Positions 1-8,041 of a stretch of DNA of 36,734 bases are shown one piece after another; position 1 is the first letter of the stretch; every line of letters begins with the position of its first letter. The DNA lies in contig JAJRXE010000159.1 in the NCBI GenBank assembly GCA_024276455.1, positions 1 to 36,734 on the forward strand. Reading direction: 5' to 3'. The notes under the pieces are model-generated. The model made no database searches. It saw nothing but the letters and a program-made list of their open reading frames with translations, and had not been told where the DNA came from. Made by a program: the position numbers and the translations under genes. Source of the stretch: Calditrichota bacterium. Its GTDB lineage: Bacteria > Calditrichota > Calditrichia > RBG-13-44-9.

Positions 1-138
1 CTGCTGATGCACCTGCAGAACCTGCAATTTATTCGGATCCAGATGACAAATCCCGCAGCTCTCACACGCGGCACTCGGTTGCATGCGAACTTCCAATTCC
101 CCCCGCTCGTTTTTTATCACCACCCCTGTTTCTCGCAT
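1..138 (-). CDS. RseC/MucC-like protein, N-terminal fragment (runs off left edge)
   Basis: Reading leftward from an ATG at 138-136, the frame stays open for 46 codons to the window edge. A good ribosome site (GAGGTGA) sits just upstream. The protein opens with a short beta-type stretch (RETGVV), then SAACESCGIC, three cysteines spaced CxxCxxC at residues 25, 28 and 31. RseC/MucC and SoxR-reducing-system proteins share this layout: an N-terminal cysteine cluster, then two membrane helices. In known systems they modulate sigma-E signalling or accompany Rnf-type electron transport. The membrane part lies outside the window, so the family call rests on the N-terminus only; another small Fe-S-type protein is possible. 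Confidence 0.6.
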   Translation of the reverse strand, partial: MRETGVVIKNERGELEVRMQPSAACESCGICHLDPNKLQVLQVHQQ

Positions 139-300
139 CGCTTTCACCTCGTTTCAAATCCCTGTGAATTTAAAGGGGAATGACCCATGAAGCAAGATTT
201 CATTTAGTTCCGCTGACCGAAGAAAAATCGGGCCCGGAGTGGTCAGCAGAATCTTTTTGCTCTGACAAACGTAACTGGAGAAAGCGAATTAAACAAACGG

Positions 301-330
301 TTGATTTGTTTTGCCAAACTGCATTATATT
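301..330 (+). promoter_or_regulatory. possible sigma-70 promoter for the GWxTD operon
   Basis: TTGATT at 301-306 and TATATT at 325-330 are separated by 18 bp, about 24 bases before the start of the first gene of the operon. The match is imperfect and AT-rich sequence gives such matches by chance. Confidence 0.25.
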
Positions 331-353
331 TTTTCATTACAAAGAGGTTTTTT

Positions 354-1652
354 ATGAAATTTCGATTTGTTCTGCCATTAACCATATTTTTAATCCTGGG
401 CAGCCTGGAACAGGGATTCGCTCAATTTCACCAGCAACCCGCCAAGATTGGTCGCAAAGAAGGACAAAAAGACGCTACCCCGGTGCTTTTCCGGGCCTAC
501 CCGGTGATGGAAACGCCCCAGCGTTTTAAGGTTTACCTGATTGCCAACGTGGTTTACGATCTGATGCAATTTGTGGTGGAAAACAAAGAGTACCACGCCG
601 CCTGCGAATTCGAAGCTCTCTTCACCTGCACGGACACGAAAAAAATCTACTCGCGCCTCTGGAAATCCGAAGCGGTGGTGGCGAACTACCGCACTACCAA
701 TCGCCGGGACCTTTACCATGTTTCGATCGACTCCATCACCCTTCCGCCGGGGGAATATGTCATTCAGCTGGACTACCGGGATTTGAACGGTCGCATTCGC
801 TTTCAACAAAAATTTTCCATTAACATGGAACCACCCGCGGGGGATTATTTTGCACCGCCTCTCCTGCTCGAGATGCGCCCGGGCGAAGAGTCGCTTTCCG
901 TGCCTTTTCCTTACCGCCCACTGGCGATGATTTCCACCCTGCCCTTCAATCGTCAATTGGGCGTGCTACTCCAGGGCCAATTTGTTCACCCGGTTGACAC
1001 CCTGCGAATCCGTTTTCGAATTACTCCGGAAATTTCCGAGAACCAGCCGGTAACCCTGGATACCACCGTTTCTTTCGCTCAAGCCACTCGTTGGCGGATG
1101 GTGCTTCAACCGCCTTTTCAGAAACTATTTCCCGGTAAGCACGAATTGAGCATTTCATATCAATGGGATTCCCAGAAAGAGGAGCAACACATTCCCTTTA
1201 CCGTGAGCTGGCAAGAGCGCCCCCGCAGCCTGGCTGATTTTGACTATGCCTTAAAGGCCCTAAAATTTGCATTGGACAAAGACCAGTACAAAGCCCTTTT
1301 CTCCGGCAACAAAAAGGAAAAACGGAAAGCTTTTTTTCAATATTGGCATTCTCTGGATCCCACCCCGGAAACCGCCTACAACGAACTGATGGTGGAATTT
1401 TACCAGCGGGTGGATTCCACCGATCTCTGGTGGGGCAAAAAGGGACGCTACGGTTGGCGCACCGATCCGGGAAAGATCTATCTTCTTTACGGGCGCCCCA
1501 ATCAAATCATCGACCGCAGCCTGGATCCCGAACGTCCCTACATGGAATGGATTTACGAGCTTCCGGACCGTCGGCTTCGTTTTCGCTTTCAAGCCCTGGA
1601 AGGCCGACGCTTGTACAAACTAATTAGCCAGAAAGAAGAACCCAAATCATGA
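354..1652 (+). CDS. GWxTD domain-containing exported protein
   Basis: The start is the ATG at 354. It has an AAAGAGG ribosome site seven bases upstream and opens a clear signal peptide (MKFRFVLPLTIFLILGSL, cleavage near residue 24). The frame is open further upstream, but that part looks non-coding. The mature protein of about 408 residues is beta-rich in its first 250 residues. Near the C-terminus it carries YGWRTDPGKIYLLYGRP, with GWRTD at 367-371, the signature of the GWxTD family. Such proteins are common in Acidobacteria and FCB-group bacteria and have no established function. It is probably periplasmic or attached to the outer membrane. Its stop overlaps the next start (ATGA), so translation of the two is likely coupled. 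Confidence 0.85.
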   Translation: MKFRFVLPLTIFLILGSLEQGFAQFHQQPAKIGRKEGQKDATPVLFRAYPVMETPQRFKVYLIANVVYDLMQFVVENKEYHAACEFEALFTCTDTKKIYSRLWKSEAVVANYRTTNRRDLYHVSIDSITLPPGEYVIQLDYRDLNGRIRFQQKFSINMEPPAGDYFAPPLLLEMRPGEESLSVPFPYRPLAMISTLPFNRQLGVLLQGQFVHPVDTLRIRFRITPEISENQPVTLDTTVSFAQATRWRMVLQPPFQKLFPGKHELSISYQWDSQKEEQHIPFTVSWQERPRSLADFDYALKALKFALDKDQYKALFSGNKKEKRKAFFQYWHSLDPTPETAYNELMVEFYQRVDSTDLWWGKKGRYGWRTDPGKIYLLYGRPNQIIDRSLDPERPYMEWIYELPDRRLRFRFQALEGRRLYKLISQKEEPKS

Positions 1653-2671
1653 CCGCGAAACAAGTAAAAATCGGAGTGGTCGGCGTTGGTCACCTGGGTC
1701 GGTGGCACGTTCAACAATTGCAATTGCTACCCGATGCCGATCTGGTAGGCATCTACGACCTGGACCGCCAGCGCGCCGAGCAAATTGCCGCCGAATTTCA
1801 GACCCATACTTTTCCCACCTTCGAGCAGTTGTTGGCAGAAGTGGAAGCGCTGAGCATTGTCACCCCGACCACCACCCACTTTCACTACGCCCGCGAAGCC
1901 ATGTCCCGGGGATGCCATGTGTTCATTGAAAAACCGATTACCGAAACGGTGGAACAGGGGCAGCAACTGGTGGATTTGGCCCGACAAAGGGGAGTCAAGC
2001 TTCAGGTCGGGCACATCGAGCGCTTCAACCCGGCCATTTTAGCGCTGGACGATTTTCCCATTCAACCCCTTTTTATTGAATCGCACCGCCTGGCCAACTT
2101 CAATCCCCGTGGTACCGATGTGGCAGTGGTATTGGACCTCATGATTCACGACATTGACCTGATTCTTAGTTTCGTCCACAGCCCGGTGAAAGAAATTCAT
2201 GCCAGCGGGGCGGGAATCGTGTCTCCCAGCGAAGACATTGCCAACTGCCGCCTGGAATTCGAGAACGGCTGTGTAGCCAACGTAACCGCCAGCCGCATTT
2301 CCACCCGCAAAATGCGTAAAATGCGCTTTTTCCAGCCCAATGCCTACATTTCAGTCGATTTTCTGGAAGGCGCGGCCGAAGTGTACCACCTTACCGAGGT
2401 CGATGCCCCCATTCCCCCCGACAGCCTGTCCATCTCGTTAGGGCAAATCGGGGCGAAGGATGCCCGCAAAGAAATCCGGTACACTCGTCTGGAAAAAAAA
2501 GATGTAAATCCCTTAAATTACGAGTTAAACCTATTCATCCAGGCCATTCGGGAAAACCGTCCCCCGGCCGTCTCCGGAGAATCCGCCGTAAGGGCGCTGC
2601 AGGTGGCCCGGGACATTCTGGACAAAATTGAACAGCATGCGCAACTGGTAAAAAAATATTGGAGAATCTAA
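1649..2671 (+). CDS. Gfo/Idh/MocA family NAD(P)-dependent oxidoreductase
   Basis: This 340-residue protein has the full Gfo/Idh/MocA layout. An N-terminal Rossmann fold starts with GVGHLG (residues 12-17), the EKP motif lies at 94-96, and the substrate domain begins with GHIERFNP (121-128). Family members oxidise or reduce sugars and other polyols. The form of the motifs recalls the UDP-sugar dehydrogenases of envelope polysaccharide or lipid A synthesis, such as the GnnA type, but no GnnB-type aminotransferase sits beside it and the substrate is not determined by sequence. It overlaps the GWxTD gene by 4 nt and is followed directly by a membrane methyltransferase, so it is the middle gene of a three-gene operon. 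Confidence 0.85.
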   Translation: MTAKQVKIGVVGVGHLGRWHVQQLQLLPDADLVGIYDLDRQRAEQIAAEFQTHTFPTFEQLLAEVEALSIVTPTTTHFHYAREAMSRGCHVFIEKPITETVEQGQQLVDLARQRGVKLQVGHIERFNPAILALDDFPIQPLFIESHRLANFNPRGTDVAVVLDLMIHDIDLILSFVHSPVKEIHASGAGIVSPSEDIANCRLEFENGCVANVTASRISTRKMRKMRFFQPNAYISVDFLEGAAEVYHLTEVDAPIPPDSLSISLGQIGAKDARKEIRYTRLEKKDVNPLNYELNLFIQAIRENRPPAVSGESAVRALQVARDILDKIEQHAQLVKKYWRI

Positions 2672-3241
2672 GTGGATATTCGAGAATTTTTCTTCAAATA
2701 CCGCGGCTACACTCCCATTCCATTAATCCTGGTGGTTCTAATTTTCGCTCAACCCACCACCCGCTCCATCTTACTGGGACTGTTGTTAATGATTGTGGGC
2801 GAGGCAATTCGTATCTGGGGCGTCTCTTACGCCGGTGGTGCCACCCGCACCCGAAATGTGGGTGCTCCTTTTCTGGTCACCAACGGTCCCTTTGGGCACG
2901 TGCGGAACCCCCTCTACATCGGCAACATGATTATGTACGCCGGCGCTGCCCTTATGGCTAACATCTGGGAACCCTGGCTCATCATTCTGGTACTCGTCTT
3001 TTTTGGCATCCAATATTCCTTTATCGTCAATCTGGAAGAAGAAAAATTGCGGGAATTGTTTGGACAGGTTTACGAAGATTACTGCAAAATCGTGCCCCGC
3101 TTCTTGCCGCGGCTGGCGCCTTACACCGGCGGGGAACCCGTTACCCCGAACGTTAAAGAGGCCATTCGTTCGGAGAAAAGTACCTTCATTGGTTTTGGTG
3201 TGTTTATTCTCATTATGATTGCAAAAAAATTTTGGGGCTAA
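2672..3241 (+). CDS. isoprenylcysteine/phospholipid methyltransferase-like membrane protein (ICMT/PEMT fold)
   Basis: The protein starts at GTG 2672, one base after the upstream stop, with GGAGA as ribosome site. It has 189 residues and about four hydrophobic segments (near 14-27, 30-48, 90-115 and 170-187). Two motifs define the family: HVRNPLYIGN in the middle, and EEEKLRELFGQVYEDYC with PRFLP towards the C-terminus, which together bind S-adenosylmethionine at the membrane face in ICMT/PEMT enzymes. It therefore probably methylates a lipid or a lipid-linked substrate; bacterial members are mostly uncharacterised. It is the last gene of the operon with the GWxTD protein and the dehydrogenase. 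No strong terminator is visible after it. Confidence 0.8.
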   Translation: MDIREFFFKYRGYTPIPLILVVLIFAQPTTRSILLGLLLMIVGEAIRIWGVSYAGGATRTRNVGAPFLVTNGPFGHVRNPLYIGNMIMYAGAALMANIWEPWLIILVLVFFGIQYSFIVNLEEEKLRELFGQVYEDYCKIVPRFLPRLAPYTGGEPVTPNVKEAIRSEKSTFIGFGVFILIMIAKKFWG

Positions 3242-3409
3242 TACCGGAAACACGCGATTTTGCGCAGGAAAACGATCCGCTAACCTGTTTAAGAGAAATG
3301 GTTACCAACGGTAAGGAAGAAGTAATTTAATCATCCAACTTTGGGTGTAAAGAGAGGAGAAGTCGCAGACCAGCAGGTTTTGAAAAAGAGATCGTAGCGT
3401 CAGATCAAA

Positions 3410-3434
3410 CCTCCGGCGGACTTCTCCGGGGAGG
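3410..3434 (+). promoter_or_regulatory. hairpin covering the ribosome site of the downstream outer-membrane protein
   Basis: CCTCC at 3410-3414 is complementary to GGAGG at 3430-3434. Two inner G-C pairs form after a 2-nt bulge. The right arm is the Shine-Dalgarno sequence of the ATG at 3439, so folding would hide it. The rest of the 197-bp gap after 3241 shows no gene. Confidence 0.35.
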
Positions 3435-3438
3435 AAAG

Positions 3439-4122
3439 ATGGTGTTAAAAATTACCCGTTGGATTACGGTGTTCGCTTTTCTTCCGCTGTTATGCTGGGG
3501 ACAGGATGTTCTCCAACCCGCCACCGCTGCCAATTCTTCATTGCTCAATAAACACAGCTTAACGATTCAGATCGGATTTTCCGGACAGGCCACAAATAGC
3601 ACCTCGCTGTCCGAAACAGGGATTGCAGCCACTACTTCGGCAAACGGTCCCACTGTTTTTCTCAGTTATTCCTATTGGTTCAAAGCGAACTGGGCGTTCT
3701 TTGTCAAAAGCGGGGCGCTCCAGGTGGAAGCCAAAAATCAAACGGAAGGATACGAGGTGTTTAGTGAGACCGGTGTTGTGATTCCTTTGTTGCTGGGAGC
3801 CAAATTTCAACCCGAGACAATCTCTGCGGGAAAAGCCATTCGCCCCTTTCTTTCTGTAAGTTTGGGACCGTATCTCGGGTTCGGCACCCAATCGTCGGCC
3901 GGACTGAGCGTGTCGAATAAAACCAGTGCGGAAACCGCTTTGGGGGCGCGAGTAGGAATCGGGATCGATGCCTTTTTCGGTACCCACTTTTTGCTTGGTT
4001 TCGATGCCGGCTACCACCTGGTTTCCGATTTTTCAACTCCCATTGCCAACCAGGAAAATTACAGCGGCGGAGAGGTTTTACTCACCCTGGGCTTCATCTG
4101 GGGGGAAAGCCCCAAAAAGTGA
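3439..4122 (+). CDS. small outer-membrane beta-barrel protein
   Basis: The protein has 227 residues. The ATG has a strong GGGGAGG site five bases upstream. A signal peptide covers roughly residues 1-21 (hydrophobic core VFAFLPLLCWGQ). The remainder alternates polar and apolar residues in short strands rich in Gly, Ser and aromatics (FLSVSLGPYLGFG; VGIGIDAFFG; LLTLGFIWG), as in the eight-stranded OmpW/OmpA-type barrel superfamily. No catalytic motif is seen. It has no close operon partner: the next gene starts 149 bp downstream. The assignment is structural only; function and ligand are unknown. The ribosome site may be sequestered in an mRNA hairpin. Confidence 0.65.
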   Translation: MVLKITRWITVFAFLPLLCWGQDVLQPATAANSSLLNKHSLTIQIGFSGQATNSTSLSETGIAATTSANGPTVFLSYSYWFKANWAFFVKSGALQVEAKNQTEGYEVFSETGVVIPLLLGAKFQPETISAGKAIRPFLSVSLGPYLGFGTQSSAGLSVSNKTSAETALGARVGIGIDAFFGTHFLLGFDAGYHLVSDFSTPIANQENYSGGEVLLTLGFIWGESPKK

Positions 4123-4271
4123 GGGAAGTTTTCGCTAATTCGGGAAACAACTGACGACAAACCATGCGCGGAATTGTCGGCGTTTTTAGGGCAACAATAC
4201 CGAAAAAAATCCGTTAAGATGATTCAAAATTCATTAATAATAAAACCGGAGATCAAAATTCAGGAGACCAA

Positions 4272-5690
4272 ATGATGAAGGAAGAATCCGACTGTAAAAT
4301 CACCATCGAGAATGTGAACCAATACGTACTCGGTTACGATCGCAAAGTCCCCATCATTAACGGAGAACTTCGCCAGTACATCAACTTCGACAATGCGGCC
4401 AGTACCCCGGCTCTCAAACCGGTCATGGAGAAGGTCAATGAATTCATGGAATGGTACAGCAGTATTCACCGGGGCACCGGATTCAAATCGCAGCTTTGTT
4501 CTGAAATTTACGATCGTTCCCGCGACATCGTTGCTCAATTTGTGAATGTGGATCCGGAAACCCACGCCATTATTTTTGTCAAGAACACCACCGAAGCAAT
4601 CAACAAACTGGCCAATCGGCTCCCGGTGGGGCAGGATGAAGTCATCTTAACCAGCCGAATGGAACACCATTCCAACGATCTCCCCTGGAGGCAGCGGGGC
4701 AAGGTGGTATTCATCGATGTTTTGGAAGACGGCCGTCTGGATGAAGAAGACCTGCTTCGCAAGCTGAAACAGTACCACGGGAAAATCGCCCTTGTTTCCC
4801 TCACCGGCGCGTCCAATGTTACCGGATGGGTAAACGATATTAATCGCTTGGCGGAAATTGTCCACGAGCACGGAGCCAAAATCATGATCGACGCCGCCCA
4901 GCTTATTCCCCATCGGAAAATTGACATGCGCCCCTCCTCCGATCCCGGTCACATCGACTTTCTGGCCTTTTCCGCTCACAAAATTTACGCTCCCTTTGGC
5001 GCCGGGGTGCTGATTGGCGACAAGGAATTCTTCGAGCAGGGAAGTCCGGACTACGTAGGCGGCGGCACGGTTAGTGTAGTGTCCTACGAGGAAGTGTACT
5101 GGACCCATCCGCCGGAAAAAGACGAGGCGGGAACCCCGAATACCATGGGGGTAATGGCAATGGCTAAAACCTTATTAATTATGATGGAACTGGGAATGAA
5201 TAAGGTTGCGGAACACGAAAAAGTGCTAACCCGCCACATGCTTCAACGGATGAAAGAAATTCCCAATGTAACGATTTACGGAAGTGCTGACCCTGCTGTG
5301 GTAGACAACCGCCTGGGGGTTATCTCTTTTAACATCGAGGGCGTGCACCATGCGTTAACGGCAGCCATATTAAATTTTGAAGGCGCCATCGGGGTGCGCA
5401 ACGGCTGCTTTTGTGCCCACCCCTACCTGAAATTTCTCCTCAAAATCAGCCCGGAAGAATCTCGGGTACTGGAGCAGGAAATGTTAGCCGGTAATCGTTC
5501 CCGAATACCCGGGGCCGTTCGAGCCAGTTTCGGGATGTACAACACCATTTCCGAGATCGATCAGTTCATCGAGGTGCTGAAAAAAGTAGCCAACGGAACC
5601 TATCAGGGGAAATATGTGCTGGACAGAACCCGCGGAGAATATCTGGTGGAGAATTACCAGCCCCCGCTGGAGGAATTTTTCCGCTGGTGA
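4272..5690 (+). CDS. aminotransferase class V / cysteine desulfurase-like PLP enzyme
   Basis: The protein has 472 residues. Start at ATG 4272 (a second ATG follows at once) behind CAGGAGA. It carries the class V fold: an N-terminal FDNAASTPAL, MEHHSND, DAAQLIPHR binding the cofactor, and FSAHKIYAPFGAGVL with the PLP lysine at residue 237. The C-terminal RNGCFCAHPYL contains Cys379 and Cys381; Cys381 aligns with the persulfide cysteine of SufS/CsdA enzymes (RxGxxC). That suggests cysteine desulfurase or selenocysteine lyase activity. At 472 residues it is longer than SufS (about 410), with a roughly 35-residue N-terminal extension and a C-terminal tail. No suf or isc scaffold genes lie beside it, so a dedicated sulfur-transfer role is possible. 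It stands alone between noncoding gaps. Confidence 0.85.
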   Translation: MMKEESDCKITIENVNQYVLGYDRKVPIINGELRQYINFDNAASTPALKPVMEKVNEFMEWYSSIHRGTGFKSQLCSEIYDRSRDIVAQFVNVDPETHAIIFVKNTTEAINKLANRLPVGQDEVILTSRMEHHSNDLPWRQRGKVVFIDVLEDGRLDEEDLLRKLKQYHGKIALVSLTGASNVTGWVNDINRLAEIVHEHGAKIMIDAAQLIPHRKIDMRPSSDPGHIDFLAFSAHKIYAPFGAGVLIGDKEFFEQGSPDYVGGGTVSVVSYEEVYWTHPPEKDEAGTPNTMGVMAMAKTLLIMMELGMNKVAEHEKVLTRHMLQRMKEIPNVTIYGSADPAVVDNRLGVISFNIEGVHHALTAAILNFEGAIGVRNGCFCAHPYLKFLLKISPEESRVLEQEMLAGNRSRIPGAVRASFGMYNTISEIDQFIEVLKKVANGTYQGKYVLDRTRGEYLVENYQPPLEEFFRW

Positions 5691-5735
5691 CCTTCATCTT
5701 CTGACCTCCTATTCCAAAACAGCCTTTTTACTCAC

Positions 5736-5761
5736 ATGCCCGGTCTTTGGCCGGGCATTTC
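5736..5761 (+). terminator. intrinsic terminator after the class V PLP enzyme
   Basis: ATGCCCGG (5736-5743) pairs perfectly with CCGGGCAT (5751-5758) around a 7-nt loop. The T tract that follows is short. It lies 46 bp after the stop codon. Confidence 0.55.
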
Positions 5762-5857
5762 TACTCGGGGGGAAATTTTTCCGCATATTCGCCCCCCTCC
5801 ATTGAAACAGACCGGAATTCTCACTAAATTAAATAAAAAAGGCAGAGGAGCAATAAC

Positions 5858-6418
5858 ATGAATAAAGAAATTGCCTCTACCCCATTAACCGCGGAGATTC
5901 AGTTAAAATTAATCCAGGGGGACATCACCAGGGAAACAGTAGATGCCATTGTAAATGCTGCGAATTCTTATCTGAAGCATGGTGGCGGGGTAGCCGGAGC
6001 GATTGTCCGGGCGGGAGGTTCCATCATCCAGAAAGAAAGCGATAAAATCGGTTACGTACCGGTGGGAAATGCCGCCATGACCAATGCGGGAAAACTACCG
6101 GCCAAGTACGTTATTCACGCCGTGGGACCCCGCTGGGGCGAAGGCGATGAAGATGAAAAACTCAAAAACGCGGTCAAAAATAGTTTGCGCCTGGCGGAAA
6201 AACACGCTCTACATTCGGTTTCCTTACCCGCCATTAGCTCGGGAATATTCGGCTTCCCCAAGGACCGTTGTGCCCGGGTGATGCTGAAAGCCATTAGAGA
6301 TTTCGTGAACGAGGAACATCCCAAGCATCTGAAAGAAATCCGCCTTTGCCTGCACGACCAATCAACCCTGAATGCGTTCGTAACGGAGTTTCAGAAGCAG
6401 TTTGCTTCGGGAGAATAA
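5858..6418 (+). CDS. macro domain protein (ADP-ribose-binding / deacetylase type)
   Basis: This 186-residue protein is a single macro domain. GDIT at 21-24, AIVNAANS at 30-37 and GGGVAGAI at 42-49 form the first ADP-ribose loop. SLPAISSGIFGFP forms the second, phosphate-binding loop. Relatives of the MacroD/YmdB and Af1521 types bind ADP-ribose and remove O-acetyl or protein-linked ADP-ribose. The ATG follows AGAGGAG with good spacing. It is monocistronic here: a terminator lies upstream and a convergent gene downstream. No ADP-ribosyltransferase gene was recognised nearby, so a toxin-antitoxin pairing is not supported. Confidence 0.9.
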   Translation: MNKEIASTPLTAEIQLKLIQGDITRETVDAIVNAANSYLKHGGGVAGAIVRAGGSIIQKESDKIGYVPVGNAAMTNAGKLPAKYVIHAVGPRWGEGDEDEKLKNAVKNSLRLAEKHALHSVSLPAISSGIFGFPKDRCARVMLKAIRDFVNEEHPKHLKEIRLCLHDQSTLNAFVTEFQKQFASGE

Positions 6419-6502
6419 GCAATCCCCGCGGTAATCAAAGAAAGAACAACCTGAAAGGAATCTAACATTTCAATCGAGGGAAACAGAATAAACTGTTTTA
6501 AT

Positions 6503-6528
6503 AAAAAAACCCGGCCGTCAGCCGGGTT
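6503..6528 (-). terminator. intrinsic terminator of the HU gene
   Basis: On the minus strand AACCCGGC and GCCGGGTT form an 8-bp perfect stem with a 5-nt loop, followed by a run of seven T. It begins 24 bp after the HU stop codon. Confidence 0.85.
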
Positions 6529-6552
6529 CTTTCACAAATGAGCATGAATGCT

Positions 6553-6825
6553 TTATGACAGCATTTCTTTCAGATCTTTTCCGGCTTTGAATACCGGAAC
6601 CTTCCGTGCCGGAACCTGAATTTTCTCTCCCGTACGCGGATTTCTCGCTTCGCGAGCCGGTCTTTCAACCACTTTAAAAGATCCAAAACCTACCAAATTG
6701 ACCGAACCACCCTTCTTTAGCTCTTCTTTAACCGTTCCAATCAGTGCATCCAAAAATTCCGCACTCTCTTTACGGCTTTTTCCCGTTTTTTCTGCTAAAG
6801 CGTCAATTAATTCTTTTTTGTTCAT
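6553..6825 (-). CDS. hup: HU/IHF family DNA-binding protein
   Basis: This 90-residue protein is a textbook HU: the N-terminal helices begin MNKKELIDALAEKTG, the hinge reads NLVGFGSF (43-50), and the DNA-gripping arm contains RNPRTGEKI (61-69). HU dimers bend and compact DNA. The start has GGAGG seven bases upstream. The gene has its own promoter-like sequence upstream and a strong terminator downstream, so it looks like a single-gene unit. HU rather than IHF is favoured by the sequence and by the absence of a partner gene. Confidence 0.95.
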   Translation of the reverse strand: MNKKELIDALAEKTGKSRKESAEFLDALIGTVKEELKKGGSVNLVGFGSFKVVERPAREARNPRTGEKIQVPARKVPVFKAGKDLKEMLS

Positions 6826-6888
6826 AACAGGCCTCCATACAAAATGAACAAATTTACGTTAATTTTGCCGTCAATTTCAGAAAAAAAG

Positions 6889-6916
6889 ATTATAATGTCA
6901 AGTAAATTTTATCTAA
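6889..6916 (-). promoter_or_regulatory. promoter of the HU gene
   Basis: Minus strand: TTAGAT at 6916-6911, a 16-bp spacer, then a perfect TATAAT at 6894-6889. That puts a transcription start near 6882 and a leader of about 57 nt. A perfect TTGACA at 6901-6896 also occurs but would need a poor -10. Confidence 0.4.
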
Positions 6917-6993
6917 AATTATAATTTTTAATCATTTCGATTCAATTTGGTTCGTTCTGGGGGAAAATAAGGCAGGATATTCCGGGGAAATGA

Positions 6994-7266
6994 TTAACCT
7001 CGTAATCGAAGGAGTTCCTTCAATTGCGGGGAATGTAAAATACTTTCGGCCACCTGCTCCAGAACTTCGTCCCGCTCGTAAAATTTGCTTTTGATGCGAA
7101 ATCGGATCTCGGCAATGCGTTCCGGAGTCAATTCGGTAGAATGCCCCACCGGTTCATTTAAGATTTTCTTCCACTCGTTTAAAAGCACTTCAAGTTCTTC
7201 CTGTAAATTTGGATTTGTTTTTTCCAGCGAGCGGTAAACAAATTCGTTCATCTCTCTGTTCTTCAT
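6994..7266 (-). CDS. FlgM-like (anti-sigma-28) small protein
   Basis: This 90-residue soluble, helical protein has no signal peptide. Its C-terminal half (LTPERIAEIRFRIKSKFY, then a VAESIL helix) has the spacing of the FlgM anti-sigma-28 domain, in which an IRxxIxxGxY element precedes a helix ending in IAxxLL. In FlgM the C-terminal part holds FliA until the flagellar hook is finished. The nearby fliW and sigma-like genes make a flagellar regulatory role plausible. The N-terminal half (residues 1-40) is acidic and helical and not recognised. The match is by pattern only. The ATG at 7266 has a weak GGGA site. Confidence 0.45.
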   Translation of the reverse strand: MKNREMNEFVYRSLEKTNPNLQEELEVLLNEWKKILNEPVGHSTELTPERIAEIRFRIKSKFYERDEVLEQVAESILHSPQLKELLRLRG

Positions 7267-7771
7267 TATTTCCCATCCCTGTTAATCATTAAAATTCACC
7301 GTTTCCAGCCTTTCCTCATCCTTGACAATTTCCATTTTATACTATCGAATTGTTTAGTACTAACTTTAGGCGGATTATAATTTTTGAGAGACGCTAAAAT
7401 CAATGATTGGGGCGTATTTTCGGCTCCTCGGGGACCTCTGCTTGGGGAAGTTTCACCCTTGCAACCAACCCCGATTACGGACAGAAAAACATTCCCCAAT
7501 TCGCTGCACTTCGGCGTCAAAACGAACTCAAATTTTCATTTTTAAATTGACTTTTTCACAGTATGGTCCATTCTCCGGGTAACGGAGGACAGAAAAAGAG
7601 AAAGGCAATATTTGTTAAATAAGAGATTGACCGATTCAGGTAAATTTTCAGGAGCCTGAACAATCAGCACAAGGGGGCACAGGAAACAATGTTGGCGGGA
7701 AAAACGTGGTAAACAATGCAGGAATCACACCAAATATTCGCAAGGAATCGGAACAGCACACCCAAACCCAC
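7267..7771. other. 505-bp gap, no convincing gene
   Basis: A 74-codon minus-strand frame at 7296-7520 lacks a ribosome site and domain-like sequence, so I do not call it. The gap holds a 95-bp segment closed by a 7-bp inverted repeat (7406-7412 and 7494-7500), and a palindrome, TTCAGG-AG-CCTGAA, at 7647-7660. No csrA was found. Confidence 0.5.
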
Positions 7772-8029
7772 TCACTTTCTCGATGGGTAGGCATTCTCGC
7801 TGACGGCCAGCTGCGACAGTCCGTCCGAAAAAATTTCCGACAATTTCCGAACCACTTCCCCGATTTCCAGACCCATTACCAGCGCTACCTGCTCTAAACT
7901 GAGTTTTTCGTAAAAACACAGTCCCAGCAAAACTTTGCTTTCGTTAGAAAGATTCTTCATCGTCTCCTTCAGTACTTTTTCGCTTTTAACCTCAGCTGCA
8001 TTCATCTTGAATTTCCAATAATTTTTCAT
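7772..8029 (-). CDS. small sigma-70 region-4-like helix-turn-helix protein
   Basis: The protein has 85 residues. Residues from about 27 to 70 (LSNESKVLLGLCFYEKLSLE, then QVALVMGLEIGEVVRKLSEI) match the shape of sigma-70 region 4: a Leu-rich first helix, a YYExLSLxE turn, and a recognition helix. No region 2 or 3 precedes it, so it cannot be a complete sigma factor. It may be a region-4-only regulator, a sigma antagonist or partner, or a remnant of a FliA-type sigma. It lies 12 nt downstream of fliW in the place where csrA often sits, so co-transcription is likely. The ATG at 8029 has no clear ribosome site; the in-frame ATG at 8005 has GGAA upstream and may be the real start. Confidence 0.5.
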   Translation of the reverse strand: MKNYWKFKMNAAEVKSEKVLKETMKNLSNESKVLLGLCFYEKLSLEQVALVMGLEIGEVVRKLSEIFSDGLSQLAVSENAYPSRK

Positions 8030-8041
8030 CGATTGCTTGTT

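Noticed and set aside
4164..4217. An 18-codon frame beginning M-R-G-I-V-G-V-F, like the MCGIVGVF start of glutamine amidotransferases with Cys changed to Arg
   Set aside because: Only seven residues match and a stop follows soon after; no further amidotransferase sequence is present in any frame.
5858..6418. Macro-domain antitoxin of a DarTG-like system
   Set aside because: No DarT-like ADP-ribosyltransferase gene was recognised on either side; both neighbours are assigned to other functions.
7296..7520. 74-codon minus-strand frame
   Set aside because: Low-complexity, non-protein-like sequence without a ribosome site; the DNA has features of a palindrome instead.
7267..7771. A csrA gene beside fliW
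   Set aside because: I looked on the minus strand for the CsrA opening (MLVLTRKxGE) and did not find it.
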